From Microvirga arvi (GTDB taxonomy: Bacteria; Pseudomonadota; Alphaproteobacteria; Rhizobiales; Beijerinckiaceae): a stretch of DNA of 64,000 nucleotides. Under the pieces are notes generated by a model. The model worked only from the letters and a program-made list of their open reading frames with translations. It had not been told where the DNA came from and ran no database searches. Shown in pieces: positions 50,535 through 59,488 of the stretch (the stretch's first letter is position 1; every line of letters begins with the position of its first letter). The position numbers were made by a program, and so were the translations under genes. The stretch covers positions 88,370 to 152,369 of the forward strand of contig NZ_JAFEMD010000007.1 in NCBI RefSeq assembly GCF_016892765.1, in the 5' to 3' direction.

Positions 50535-51803
50535 TCAGACGGTGAACCCGTCTCGGAACGGGTGGAACAAGACCTCGTCGCCCTGGCCCACCGGAGCATG
50601 AAGCGGCTCAATGCGCACGAGTCCGTCCGCCGCGGCGAGAGGCTTGAGGCGGGCCGATCCGCCCCGCCCAAGGATCTCGACCGCCGAGCCGCCGCTGACC
50701 TGGACAATGCGGGCGGGCGCGAATTCAGTCCGTCCCGGCCGCCGGTTGAAGGCATGCACCAGCGGAAGGCGCATCCCAGGGAGAGGACGGGTCCGGCGAC
50801 CGTCCAAGGCAGCCAACACGGCACCTCCGAGGAGCAGCCATGACACCAGGGCAGCCACCGGGTTTCCCGGGAGGCCGAGATAGGCTGTTGGCCCGATCGC
50901 CCCGACCACCGCGGGCTTGCCAGGCTTGAGAGCCACCTTGAGGGTTTCGCCCCTTCCCCTTGCGCCGACGAGCGCAACCATGGAATGGTCCTCGTCACCG
51001 ACCGAGACGCCGCCCGTCGTGACGATCAGGTCGCAGTGGCGAGCAAGCTCCGAGAGGGCTCCGGCAATTAGGTGCGGGTCATCCCGTACGATCCCCCCGT
51101 CGACGACATCGCCCCCCGACTGGCGCGCAAGCGCAAGGATCATCGGGCGGTTGGAATCGAAGAACGAGGCTTCGGTCAGCAACTCCCCCTGGGAGCGAAG
51201 TTCGTTGCCCGTCGAGAGGACGCCGATCCGCACCTTGCGTCGAACGCACGTCCGCTCAAAGCCTTGCGCGGCGAGCAGCGCGACGTGTCGCGCATCGATG
51301 CGCTCGCCCGGCCGGAGCAGCACCTCCCCGGCCCGGACGTCCTCGCCCCGCCGACGGATGTTGTCGCCGGATCTCGCCATGCGGGTCAGGACGATCCTGC
51401 CGCTGACATTGGTGACATGCTCCTGCATCACCACGGCATCGGCACCATGGGGGATCCTTGCGCCCGTGAAAATGCGCAAGGCACTTCCTAGCGGCAGGGG
51501 CAGTTCCTCGTCGCCAGCCGCCACGCGCCCGGCAACGGCCAGGGCGATGCCCGACGGCAACCCGTCACCTGCCCTCACGGCATAGCCGTCCATGGCTGAC
51601 TGGTCGAACGGCGGCAGCGGCAGGACCGACGTCACCGGCATCGCCAAGGTCCGGCCGAGGGCCTCGCATAGGGAGACCTCCTCATGCTCCTCGATTACGG
51701 AGGCATAGGCTGCTGCCCGGGAGCAGGCCTGCTCGATCGAGATCAGACCATCGGGAGAGTCGCAGGAGAAGGCTTTGGCGTGTTCCGTCACCTTCCTGCT
51801 CAA
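50535..51803 (-). CDS. moeA: Molybdopterin molybdotransferase
   Basis: A 422-aa enzyme that inserts molybdate into adenylated molybdopterin. MoeA landmarks are PPFDQSAMDGYAVRAGD, IFTGARIPHGADAVVMQE, VLSTGNEL, TTGGVSVGDEDH and YLGLPGNPVAALVSW. It is the last gene of the minus-strand nap operon and overlaps the DUF4142 gene by 4 nt, which ties cofactor making to the molybdenum enzyme NapA. A housekeeping moeA elsewhere is likely. Confidence 0.94.
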   Translation of the reverse strand: MSRKVTEHAKAFSCDSPDGLISIEQACSRAAAYASVIEEHEEVSLCEALGRTLAMPVTSVLPLPPFDQSAMDGYAVRAGDGLPSGIALAVAGRVAAGDEELPLPLGSALRIFTGARIPHGADAVVMQEHVTNVSGRIVLTRMARSGDNIRRRGEDVRAGEVLLRPGERIDARHVALLAAQGFERTCVRRKVRIGVLSTGNELRSQGELLTEASFFDSNRPMILALARQSGGDVVDGGIVRDDPHLIAGALSELARHCDLIVTTGGVSVGDEDHSMVALVGARGRGETLKVALKPGKPAVVGAIGPTAYLGLPGNPVAALVSWLLLGGAVLAALDGRRTRPLPGMRLPLVHAFNRRPGRTEFAPARIVQVSGGSAVEILGRGGSARLKPLAAADGLVRIEPLHAPVGQGDEVLFHPFRDGFTV

Positions 51804-52348
51804 GGCCTGACCGCCTCGTACATCTTCTGCGCGCCTTCCTGCTGCCGCTGCAACTCAGGAAGGACCTGGTCGGCGAACGCCTTGATTTCCGCCGAGGGGC
51901 TACGGGCTGCCGCCTGATAGATCCCGATCTCCTGCCCAACCGCCTGGATCTGGATTTCCGCGTAGCGCCGGCTCAGCGCGAGGTAGTCGAGCGGCTCCAG
52001 GTTCTCGATGATGACCTGGTGCTCGAACTCCTTCACGGACGGGAGCGGCAGGCTGCGCTCCCTGGCGAACGCCTCGATCCTTTGCAGGAGCCCGAGGCGG
52101 AAATCGGCGGCCGAGGCCGCGAAGCTCCTGACCTCCGGCCTCGTCTCCCGGCTGGCAGCCAGCCTGGCAGCCTGACCTTGCAGGGTCGCGGAGCTGTAGG
52201 CCAGCCGGACAAACTCCTGGGGCTCGATGGGGCGAGTCTGAGCAGGAGCGCCCGGCGTCCCCTGCCCTTGCGCCCGAACCACGGGGATCGCACTTGGCAG
52301 CACCATCGCCAGGACCGAAGCAGCAATCATAGATTTGAAGGCTTTCAT
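51800..52348 (-). CDS. Periplasmic DUF4142-like protein
   Basis: A 182-aa protein with a signal peptide (MIAASVLAMVLPSAIPVVRA) and an all-helical mature part: FVRLAYSSATLQGQAARLAA, LPSVKEFEHQVIIENL, EIKAFADQVLPELQRQQEGA. This is the DUF4142 (ferritin-like four-helix) layout. It sits between napC and moeA in the nap operon, an unusual place. Function unknown; no metal-site motif is clear. Confidence 0.7.
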   Translation of the reverse strand: MKAFKSMIAASVLAMVLPSAIPVVRAQGQGTPGAPAQTRPIEPQEFVRLAYSSATLQGQAARLAASRETRPEVRSFAASAADFRLGLLQRIEAFARERSLPLPSVKEFEHQVIIENLEPLDYLALSRRYAEIQIQAVGQEIGIYQAAARSPSAEIKAFADQVLPELQRQQEGAQKMYEAVRP

Positions 52349-52352
52349 GAGC

Positions 52353-52970
52353 TTACTGCCATCCCGGCACGCCGGACATGTCCGGCAGACGATGCGCGAT
52401 GCCCTTGTGGCAATCGATGCAGGTCTTCTCGCCGGAGAAGAGGAAGCGCTCGTGTGCCGACGCCGCGCGTGGGTTCTGCTTCGTCAGGTCCATCGATTCG
52501 TCACTGTGGCAGTTGCGGCATTCGAGGGAGTCGTTGGCCTTCATGCGCGTCCATTCCCGTTCGGCCAAGTGCTTGCGCATGGCCAGGAACTTGTCACGTG
52601 TGTCGATGGACCCGAAGATGTGGCCCCAGACCTCCTTCGAGGCCTGCATCTTGCGGGCGATCTTGTTGGTCCACTCGTGGGGAACGTGACAGTCGGGGCA
52701 TTCGGCCCGCACCCCGGACCTGTTCGTGAAGTGGATCGTGCCCTTGAGTTCCTCGAAGACGTTGGCCTGCATCTCATGGCAGCCCACGCAGAACTTCTCC
52801 GTGTTGGTGTACTCGAGTGCGGTGTTGAACCCGCCCCAGAAGATGACACCTGCAACGAAGCCGCCGAGCGTAAGGAAGGCAAGGCTGAGATAGCCAGGCG
52901 GGCTCAGGGCCGTCCTGACCCAGCGATTGCCGCGGAACCAGCCCCAAGTCCGCATGATCCCCGCCGCCAT
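52353..52970 (-). CDS. napC: NapC/NirT tetrahaem cytochrome c
   Basis: A 205-aa membrane-anchored quinol dehydrogenase that carries electrons to NapAB. One N-terminal helix ([20 protein letters not shown]) is followed by four haem motifs: CVGCH, CPDCH, CRNCH and CIDCH. The start overlaps the last base of the napB stop. Start may be ATG 52970 or ATG 52955. Confidence 0.96.
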   Translation of the reverse strand: MAAGIMRTWGWFRGNRWVRTALSPPGYLSLAFLTLGGFVAGVIFWGGFNTALEYTNTEKFCVGCHEMQANVFEELKGTIHFTNRSGVRAECPDCHVPHEWTNKIARKMQASKEVWGHIFGSIDTRDKFLAMRKHLAEREWTRMKANDSLECRNCHSDESMDLTKQNPRAASAHERFLFSGEKTCIDCHKGIAHRLPDMSGVPGWQ

Positions 52971-53443
52971 CAGTGCCTCCCCCGCGCGGGCTGCCGCTCA
53001 GGCTCGGTGAGAGCGTCCATGTCCATGAAAATGTTGTCGACGAGAGGCTTCGCGTTAGTCTGCGGCACGTGGCAGGAGACGCACACGTAGCGCCGCGGCG
53101 CCAGTCCGCCGAGGGTATTGCCGGCCCGGTCCTGGTAGTGCGTGACGCTGATCATCGGAGCTTGGCTCTGCTCCGTGAACTTGCGGGCATGGCACGACAT
53201 GCACTTGTTCGCGTTCAGGTCGACGGCATAGCCCTCGATGGAATGCGGGATCACGGGAGGCTGGTCCGGATAGTTGCGGCCCACGCGCACGTCGTCCGTA
53301 ATCTGGCGCTGCATGGGCGGAGCCGGAACTTCCCTCGTGAAGGGCTCGGGCCCGCGCAGGCGCGGCGCATCCTGCGCGAGAATCGCCCCCGCGGCCAGGC
53401 ATGGCACGATGCTGACGAGGCACAGGAAAACACCACGCCTCAT
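52970..53443 (-). CDS. napB: Periplasmic nitrate reductase dihaem subunit
   Basis: A 157-aa exported cytochrome c with signal peptide ([19 protein letters not shown]) and two haem motifs CMSCH and [25 protein letters not shown] is typical of NapB. ATG 53443 overlaps the napA stop and has GGAGGG upstream. Confidence 0.95.
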   Translation of the reverse strand: MRRGVFLCLVSIVPCLAAGAILAQDAPRLRGPEPFTREVPAPPMQRQITDDVRVGRNYPDQPPVIPHSIEGYAVDLNANKCMSCHARKFTEQSQAPMISVTHYQDRAGNTLGGLAPRRYVCVSCHVPQTNAKPLVDNIFMDMDALTEPERQPARGRH

Positions 53444-55959
53444 TGCTGCCCTCCTGCATCGGCCGTTGCGGCCGAGACGACCTTGACGGCGCATTTCTTG
53501 AAGTCGGTCTGTTTCGAGATCGGGTCCGTCGCGTCCAGCGTCACCTTGTTGATGAGCTGGCTCGCGTCGAAGAACGGGACGAAGACCAGGCCGGGAGGCA
53601 CCTTGTTGCGCCCGCGCGTCTCGACCCGGCTGCGGATCTCGCCTCGCCGGGAGACGATCCTCACCTCCTGCCCCCGTCGCAGGTTGCGCTTGGCGGCATC
53701 GTCCGGATGCATGAACAGCACAGCCCCGGGAAAGGCCTTGTAGAGTTCGGGAACGCGCAGGGTCATGGAGCCTGAGTGCCAGTGCTCGAGGACGCGGCCC
53801 GTCACGAGCCAGAGATCGTATTCGCCATCCGGGGACTCGGCGGGCGGCTCGTAGGGAGCCCCCATGATGTTGGCCTTCTTGTCGGGGTTGCCGTAGAACT
53901 GCACCCCACTGCCCTTCTCGACATAAGGATCATGGCCTTCCCGGTAACGCCAGCGCGTTTCCTGCCCATTCACCACCGGCCAGCGCAGTCCCCTCACCTG
54001 ATGGTATGTATCGAACGAAGCAAGGTCGTGCCCGTGGCCGCGGCCGAAGGCGGCATATTCCTCGAACAGACCTTTCTGAACGTAGAAGCCGAACGACTTT
54101 GACTCCCGGTTCTCGTAGGCTGGGTCGATCTCAGCAACGGGGAACTTGTTCACCTCACCGTTGGCGAAGAGGACGTCGAACAGGCTCTTGCCCTTGTACT
54201 CCGGATGGGCATCGAGGATCTCCTTGGTCCAGACCTCGTCGGTGGTGAAGCGTTTCGAGAACTCCATCAATTGCCAGAGGTCGGAGCGGGCATCCCCGGG
54301 TGCGTTGACGAGCTGGTGCCAGAAATGGGTGCGCCGCTCCGCGTTGCCATAGGCTCCCTCCTTCTCCACCCACATGGCGGTCGGCAGGATCAGGTCTGCC
54401 GCCATGGCGGTCACGGTCGGGTAGGGATCCGAGACGACAACGAAGTTCGCGGGATTGCGGTAGCCGGGATAGGTCTCGTTGTTGGTGTTGGGCGCCGTCT
54501 GGAGGTTGTTGTTGCACATGATCCAATAGGCGTTGAGCTTGCCGTCCTTCAGCATTCGGTCCTGCTGCACGGCGTGGTAGCCGGCCTTGTCGGGCAGGAG
54601 GCCGTGCGGCAGCTTCCAGATCTCCTCCGCGTGCTTGCGATGTTCGGGATTCGTCACCTGCATGTCGGCCGGCAGGCGATGGCTGAAGGTGCCGACCTCG
54701 CGTGCCGTGCCGCAGGCCGAGGGCTGGCCCGTGAGCGAGAACGGTGAGTTGCCCGGCTCCGAGATCTTCCCCGTGAGCAGGTGCAGGTTGTACACCATGT
54801 GGTTGGCCCAGACGCCGCGGACGTGCTGGTTGAAGCCCATGGTCCAAAGCGACATCACCTTGACCTTCGGGTCGGCATAGAGCTTCGCGAGCGCCTCCAG
54901 TCTCTCTTTCGGAAGGCCTGACAGCTCCGAGGCCTTCTCGACCGTGTATTGGCTCATGAGCCTCGCATAGTCCTCGAAGCTCGAGGGATGGGATACCTGC
55001 GCGTCGTTCGCATGCTGCGCCCGCTGCTCCAGTACGTTGTCGGGGCGCAATCCGTAGCCAATGTCGGTGTTCGCGAGGCGGAAATTGCAGTGTCTCTCCA
55101 CGAACTCCCGGTTCACCGCCCCGTTCTGGATGATGTAATTCGCGATGTAGTTCATGATCGCGAGGTCCGAGTTCGGCTTAAAGATCAAGGCCATGTCGGA
55201 CAGGTCGGTCGTGCGGTGCTCGTAGGTCGAGAGCGTCGCGATCCTCACATGCGGATGGCTGAGGCGGCGGTCGGTGACACGGGTCCACAGGATCGGGTGC
55301 ATCTCGGCCATGTTCGAGCCCCAGAGCACGAAGGCGTCGGCATGCTCGAAGTCGTCGTAGCAGCCCATCGGCTCGTCCATGCCGAAGGTGCGGATGAAGG
55401 TGACGGCAGCGGACGCCATGCAGTGGCGGGCGTTCGGGTCGAGGTTGTTGGAGCGGAAGCCCGCCCGCATCAGCTTGGAGGCTGCGTACCCCTCCCAGAT
55501 CGTCCACTGGCCCGAGCCGAACATGCCCACGGCCTCGGGGCCCTTTTCCTGGAGCACGCGCTTCCACTGTTTCGCCATCTCGTCGAAGGCGCGATCCCAT
55601 GAGACGGGCTGCAACTCGCCGTCCTTCGCGAACTGGCCGTTCCTCATGCGCATGAGCGGCTGGGTGAGGCGGTCGTTGCCGTACATGATCTTGGACAGGA
55701 AGTAGCCCTTCACGCAGTTCAGGCCGCGGTTGACCTCCGCCTGCATGTCGCCGTGGGTAGCGACGACCCGGCCGTCCTTGACCCCGACCATCACGCCGCA
55801 GCCCGTGCCGCAGAAGCGGCAGGGCGCCTTCGACCATTGAAGCTGGATGTCCTCGCCAGTCGGGATGTTCTGGGCCTCGGCGGGAATGGAAACGCCGGCT
55901 GCGGCGGCCGCAGCGGCAGCAGCCTGGGTTTTCAGAAGGGTACGGCGCGTGAGGTCCAT
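53440..55959 (-). CDS. napA: Periplasmic nitrate reductase catalytic subunit
   Basis: An 839-aa molybdenum bis-MGD enzyme reducing nitrate to nitrite. Tat signal [19 protein letters not shown]; the 4Fe-4S motif is [10 protein letters not shown] with a fourth Cys in [10 protein letters not shown]; the molybdenum cysteine is in [15 protein letters not shown] 55959 was chosen because the Tat signal begins right there, though the frame is open to 56130. napB overlaps its stop. Confidence 0.97.
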   Translation of the reverse strand: MDLTRRTLLKTQAAAAAAAAAGVSIPAEAQNIPTGEDIQLQWSKAPCRFCGTGCGVMVGVKDGRVVATHGDMQAEVNRGLNCVKGYFLSKIMYGNDRLTQPLMRMRNGQFAKDGELQPVSWDRAFDEMAKQWKRVLQEKGPEAVGMFGSGQWTIWEGYAASKLMRAGFRSNNLDPNARHCMASAAVTFIRTFGMDEPMGCYDDFEHADAFVLWGSNMAEMHPILWTRVTDRRLSHPHVRIATLSTYEHRTTDLSDMALIFKPNSDLAIMNYIANYIIQNGAVNREFVERHCNFRLANTDIGYGLRPDNVLEQRAQHANDAQVSHPSSFEDYARLMSQYTVEKASELSGLPKERLEALAKLYADPKVKVMSLWTMGFNQHVRGVWANHMVYNLHLLTGKISEPGNSPFSLTGQPSACGTAREVGTFSHRLPADMQVTNPEHRKHAEEIWKLPHGLLPDKAGYHAVQQDRMLKDGKLNAYWIMCNNNLQTAPNTNNETYPGYRNPANFVVVSDPYPTVTAMAADLILPTAMWVEKEGAYGNAERRTHFWHQLVNAPGDARSDLWQLMEFSKRFTTDEVWTKEILDAHPEYKGKSLFDVLFANGEVNKFPVAEIDPAYENRESKSFGFYVQKGLFEEYAAFGRGHGHDLASFDTYHQVRGLRWPVVNGQETRWRYREGHDPYVEKGSGVQFYGNPDKKANIMGAPYEPPAESPDGEYDLWLVTGRVLEHWHSGSMTLRVPELYKAFPGAVLFMHPDDAAKRNLRRGQEVRIVSRRGEIRSRVETRGRNKVPPGLVFVPFFDASQLINKVTLDATDPISKQTDFKKCAVKVVSAATADAGGQQ

Positions 55960-55963
55960 GGGT

Positions 55964-56221
55964 CTACTCCCGCTCTTGAACAGGCTCGAAGTGGTGGAAG
56001 ACGAGAGTGGCGGCGAGGACGCCGTCGAGAAGCTGGATGGCGTTGATCCGCTCGACAACCTGGCTCTCGGTGTCTGTCTCAAGGGTGACGATGAGCTTGC
56101 CGGTCTCTTGCCCGCCGTGAACCTCGGCACCCTCGATCAAGCTCAGATGCTCGATGATCGAGGGAACCCGGTCGGGCCGACCGTGGATCACCAGGCTGGA
56201 AATGTGACACTCGCCGCTCAT
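55964..56221 (-). CDS. napD: NapD, Tat-signal chaperone for NapA
   Basis: An 85-aa cytoplasmic protein with ferredoxin-like fold that binds the NapA signal peptide. Typical features are [33 protein letters not shown] and [19 protein letters not shown]. It overlaps napF by 4 nt and ends 4 nt before napA. Confidence 0.92.
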   Translation of the reverse strand: MSGECHISSLVIHGRPDRVPSIIEHLSLIEGAEVHGGQETGKLIVTLETDTESQVVERINAIQLLDGVLAATLVFHHFEPVQERE

Positions 56222-56511
56222 GAGGCCTCCTCGACAGAGGAAATACGGATGGCGTCGGCTGGACAGGCCCGGGAGCAGTCACCGCAGCCGGTGCAGGCGT
56301 CAGCATTGATCGTGGGGCGGGCGCCGCCGACGGCAAGCTCGAACCTCACGGCACCGGTGGGACAGGCGTCCCGGCAGCTCATGCAGGCAATGCCCCGGAA
56401 GGCGAAACAGGAGGGGCCGATCACGGCGACCGGAGGTCCAACAGGCTGGTGTGCTTCGGCAAACCTGCCGAGCAGGAAGCTGCGGCGCTTGAGGTGAGGG
56501 GTCTCGGTCAT
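56218..56511 (-). CDS. napF: NapF, ferredoxin-type maturation protein
   Basis: A 97-aa cytoplasmic iron-sulfur protein. The clusters are CFAFRGIACMSCRDACPTGA and CTGCGDCSRACPADAI; the N-terminal RRSFLLGRF is typical of NapF. At 97 aa it is shorter than the 160-aa E. coli NapF and has two clusters instead of four. Confidence 0.9.
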   Translation of the reverse strand: MTETPHLKRRSFLLGRFAEAHQPVGPPVAVIGPSCFAFRGIACMSCRDACPTGAVRFELAVGGARPTINADACTGCGDCSRACPADAIRISSVEEAS

Positions 56512-56523
56512 TGACAGACCCTG

Positions 56524-56688
56524 TCAGACCGGACCGGGCGGTCCGGTGAACAGGTAGTACATCCAGACGAGGAACCCCCAGCCCGCGACGACACCGACGG
56601 CGATGAAGGGCCAGATCAGGACGGCAAGGATGAGGAACGTGAACGCCTCACGCTTTTTCCTGCCGGTTTCCAGTGAATCTGATCGCAT
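56524..56688 (-). CDS. napE: NapE, small membrane subunit
   Basis: A 54-aa protein with one or two hydrophobic stretches (AFTFLILAVLIWPFIAVGVV, WGFLVWMYYLF) and a basic N-terminus (ETGRKKRE). First gene of napEFDABC. Start is ATG 56688; a TTG at 56727 with GGAG 8 nt upstream is a real alternative giving 67 aa. Function unknown. Confidence 0.88.
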   Translation of the reverse strand: MRSDSLETGRKKREAFTFLILAVLIWPFIAVGVVAGWGFLVWMYYLFTGPPGPV

Positions 56689-56727
56689 TCGGAAATGCTC
56701 AGAAGGGAGTTCACGAGTCGGTGACAA

Positions 56728-57316
56728 CGCTCAAGCTCCATCGAGGTTCCAGCTTCGGGCGGGGGCCAGGACAGGCACAAGCGTACAGCCACTTTCGTAC
56801 GCGCACGCGGCAAGGCCGCCAACTCAAGTGTGCCCCCAAGGAGGCTCGGGCCGAAAGACCATTACCGACCATGATAAGGCCTTCCGCGGTTTGGGGCATG
56901 GGCATCCTTGCTTGCTTTCTTTCCGGCACGACACGGGATGCAGTCTGCCCGTGTGCAGACGATGCCAAGGGCGGTGGGAGCGCTCCACTCAGGAATTGTA
57001 CTTAGGGTAACCCTGCGCGGATGATGGCATCCGGCTGTCCAGGCGCCTCCCACTCCGCTTCAGAGAGTGGAGACGTGCGGATGCCACGATCCCGTCCGCG
57101 GCAACACGACCTCTGAAACGGTCCTGCTCGGGCACGTCCCTCATCCCGCAAGATTGAGGCGTCGGTACCGTGTGTTAATCCACGGAACCAGCCAGAAACC
57201 ATGCTCCGGACATATCGGCGTCCTGTTTGCGCGGTGTCAAAGACGACCTTCATCCGACGGGCCATGGTCGCGCTGTCGTCAGCAGTCAGGCGTCAATGTA
57301 ATCCGCAGGATCCCTA
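56728..57316. other. Long divergent control region between nap and the NnrS-like operon
   Basis: About 590 bases with no convincing gene. A TTG-N8-CAA site lies at 57227-57240 near the plus-strand operon. I found no such site near napE, so the nap promoter may be controlled otherwise. Confidence 0.5.
57227..57240. promoter_or_regulatory. NnrR/FNR-like site upstream of the NnrS-like operon
   Basis: TTGCGCGGTGTCAA, 77 nt upstream of the ATG at 57317. Confidence 0.55.
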
Positions 57317-58489
57317 ATGTGCGCCGTATCCTCATCCAGCAGGGCCTCGCTTGACGCCTCGGTCCCTCAAGGATCCGCCAGGGGCATCAAGGGACTCCGC
57401 CTTATCCTGCTTGCCTTCGGAATCTTCACCCTGATCACCGGCCTGTGCGGGGCGCTGTGGCGGCTCGGATGGACGTTGCCCCACGGTTCATCGCTCGCAG
57501 CCATTCACGGGCCGTTGATGATCTCAGGTGTGTTCGGAATGCTGATCAGCCTGGAGCGGGCCGTCGCTGATGGTCGCCGATGGGCCTACTCAGCCCCGGT
57601 CCTCGCTGGCATCGGTTCGCTTGGCCTGGTCATCGGCGCACCGATGGAATTCGGGGCGGGCGCATACGCTGCCGCAGCGGCGGCACTGGCAGGGGGATCG
57701 CTGTCGGCCACGATCCGGCAGCCAGGCCTTCCCACCGGTGCCCTCCTGTTCGGCGCGCTGGCATGGCTCGCAGGTAACGTGCTCTGGCTCGCAGGCATGG
57801 GGGGAGCGGATGCGTCGGGTTGGTGGCTGACCTTCCTGATCGTCACGATCGTCGGCGAACGCATGGAGCTCAGCCGGCCGATGCCGCAGCACCGCGGCGT
57901 CGAGGCGTGGTTCCTGTTTGCCTTTGGCTTGCTCCTGGTCGGTGCGCGCAACGGGCTACCGACCGGGAATGGCGCGATCCTCTATGGTGCCGCCCTGCTC
58001 GTCACCGCCCTGTGGTTCCTGCGGCACGACATTGCCCGCCTGGACGTGCGCGGGACCGGGCAGGCTCGCTTCACGGCCTCCTGCATGCTGGCGGGCTACG
58101 TCTGGCTCGCCATAGCCGGGTTTGTCCTGATCGCCTCTCCATCTGGTGGCGCCTTCGGCTACGACGTGACGCTGCACGCGGTCCTGGTCGGTTTCGTCCT
58201 CTCGACGGTGTTCGGTCATGCGCTCGTCATCCTGCCTGCCGTGGCCCGCGTTAACCTCCGCTACGCCCCTGTCCTCTACCTGCCGCTCGCGCTCCTGCAC
58301 CTTTCGGTCGCCCTGCGGGCAGGCGGAGGCCTCATGGGGTGGGACTCCGGGCGCAAAGGGAGCGGTCTTCTCACGATCGCCGCGCTGGCATCCTTCGCCG
58401 CGAGCCTCGTCTTCGCCCGGTTGCGCGAACGCCGTGGACCACCCCCGGAGAGCGCGTCCGTTGAACCCCAGACACTCCAGCCGAGGTGA
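57317..58489 (+). CDS. Polytopic membrane protein, possibly NnrS-related
   Basis: A 390-aa protein with about eleven to twelve helices. AAIHGPLMISGVFGMLISLE and VTLHAVLVGFVLSTVFGHALV carry histidines within helices, somewhat as in NnrS, but the diagnostic NnrS motifs found at 35717-36901 are missing. So it is either a distant NnrS relative or a separate family. ATG 57317 has AGGA 7 nt upstream. It begins an apparent operon with the DUF2946-like, YcnI and CopCD genes. Confidence 0.65.
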   Translation: MCAVSSSSRASLDASVPQGSARGIKGLRLILLAFGIFTLITGLCGALWRLGWTLPHGSSLAAIHGPLMISGVFGMLISLERAVADGRRWAYSAPVLAGIGSLGLVIGAPMEFGAGAYAAAAAALAGGSLSATIRQPGLPTGALLFGALAWLAGNVLWLAGMGGADASGWWLTFLIVTIVGERMELSRPMPQHRGVEAWFLFAFGLLLVGARNGLPTGNGAILYGAALLVTALWFLRHDIARLDVRGTGQARFTASCMLAGYVWLAIAGFVLIASPSGGAFGYDVTLHAVLVGFVLSTVFGHALVILPAVARVNLRYAPVLYLPLALLHLSVALRAGGGLMGWDSGRKGSGLLTIAALASFAASLVFARLRERRGPPPESASVEPQTLQPR

Positions 58490-58495
58490 CGCACG

Positions 58496-58879
58496 ATGTG
58501 GCCATCTCGGAAGGTTCTGAGCGTGACCAGGGCAGCGGCCTTCGCCTCGGTCATGTCTCTGATCATCCACATCGCCCTGATGTCCCTCGGGGCGGGCCGC
58601 GCTATGCCTGCTCCACCGACCGCCGGGACGGTGAGCCTGCACCATTCGCATGATGCAGGTGGCCATGGCCCAAGCGAACCCGTCAAGGATGCCGGACACG
58701 TCCAAGCCTGCTGCATCCTCAGCCAAATCCCGGGGTTGTCGGCGCCGCCATCAACCGGGCCCTGGCCACTTTCTCTCGCGACGACCGTCGTGACCTTCGT
58801 CGGGGCAGCAGGCCCAGCCGACGTTCGCATCCCGCCTCCTTATCCCGTCGGTGCGAGGGCGCCGCCGTTGTCAGCCTGA
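58496..58879 (+). CDS. DUF2946-like small protein
   Basis: A 127-aa protein with one N-terminal hydrophobic segment (AAFASVMSLIIHIALMSLGA), a histidine-rich part (SLHHSHDAGGHGPS) and an adjacent cysteine pair (HVQACCILSQIPGL). This matches the loose DUF2946 pattern often seen in copper gene groups, and the His and Cys residues could bind copper. 6 nt after the preceding gene. Confidence 0.6.
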   Translation: MWPSRKVLSVTRAAAFASVMSLIIHIALMSLGAGRAMPAPPTAGTVSLHHSHDAGGHGPSEPVKDAGHVQACCILSQIPGLSAPPSTGPWPLSLATTVVTFVGAAGPADVRIPPPYPVGARAPPLSA

Positions 58880-58920
58880 CCGACACGACGCGACACCCCT
58901 CTCACAGACAGGACAAGACC

Positions 58921-59454
58921 ATGATTACGATCCGTTCCCGCGGGGCCCTTGTAGCCGCATTCCTCTCGCTCGCCTGCGCGGCCCAGGCCCACACCACCCT
59001 CGAGACACAGCAGGCCCCCGTTGCCTCCGCGTACAAGGCAGTTCTGCGCGTCGGCCACGGCTGCGGGGGCGCGCCGACCCTGAAGCTGCGCGTGCGCATT
59101 CCCGAAGGCGTCATCAACGTCAAGCCGATGCCCAAGCCCGGCTGGGAAATGGAGACCGTCAAGGCTCCCTACGGGAAGGCGTACGATTACCACAGCGAGC
59201 CCTTGACCGAGGGCGTACGGGAGATCGTGTGGACGGGCAAGCTGCTCGACGAGCACTACGACGAGTTCGTCTTCCGCGCCCACCTCACGGACAGCCTAAA
59301 GCCGGGCACCATGCTCTACATCCCGATCGTGCAGGAATGCGGGGACGGCAAGGCGGACCGCTGGATCGAGATCCCTGCGGAAGGCAAGAGCGCCGACGAC
59401 TACAAGTATCCGGCCCCGGGGCTGAAGCTCCTGCCCGCCAAGGCCACGCACTGA
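58921..59454 (+). CDS. YcnI-like copper-binding protein (DUF1775)
   Basis: A 177-aa exported protein: signal peptide ending AQA, then a mature N-terminal His (HTTLETQQAPVASAYKAVLR), VGHGCGGAPTLKLRVRIPEG and PMPKPGWEME with its tryptophan. In YcnI the N-terminal His and this Trp bind copper. Pairs with the CopCD fusion 34 nt downstream, as in YcnI-YcnJ. Confidence 0.88.
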   Translation: MITIRSRGALVAAFLSLACAAQAHTTLETQQAPVASAYKAVLRVGHGCGGAPTLKLRVRIPEGVINVKPMPKPGWEMETVKAPYGKAYDYHSEPLTEGVREIVWTGKLLDEHYDEFVFRAHLTDSLKPGTMLYIPIVQECGDGKADRWIEIPAEGKSADDYKYPAPGLKLLPAKATH

Positions 59455-59461
59455 CAAGGGA

Positions 59462-59488
59462 GCGGGGAGCCGCGTGACGGCTCCCCGC
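59462..59488 (+). promoter_or_regulatory. Hairpin at the start of the CopCD gene
   Basis: A perfect 11-bp stem GCGGGGAGCCG / CGGCTCCCCGC with CGTGA loop. Its left arm contains the GGGGAG ribosome-site candidate and the loop holds a GTG in frame with the CopCD gene; the ATG at 59489 is right at its foot. It may hide the ribosome site or act as a weak attenuator. Confidence 0.5.
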
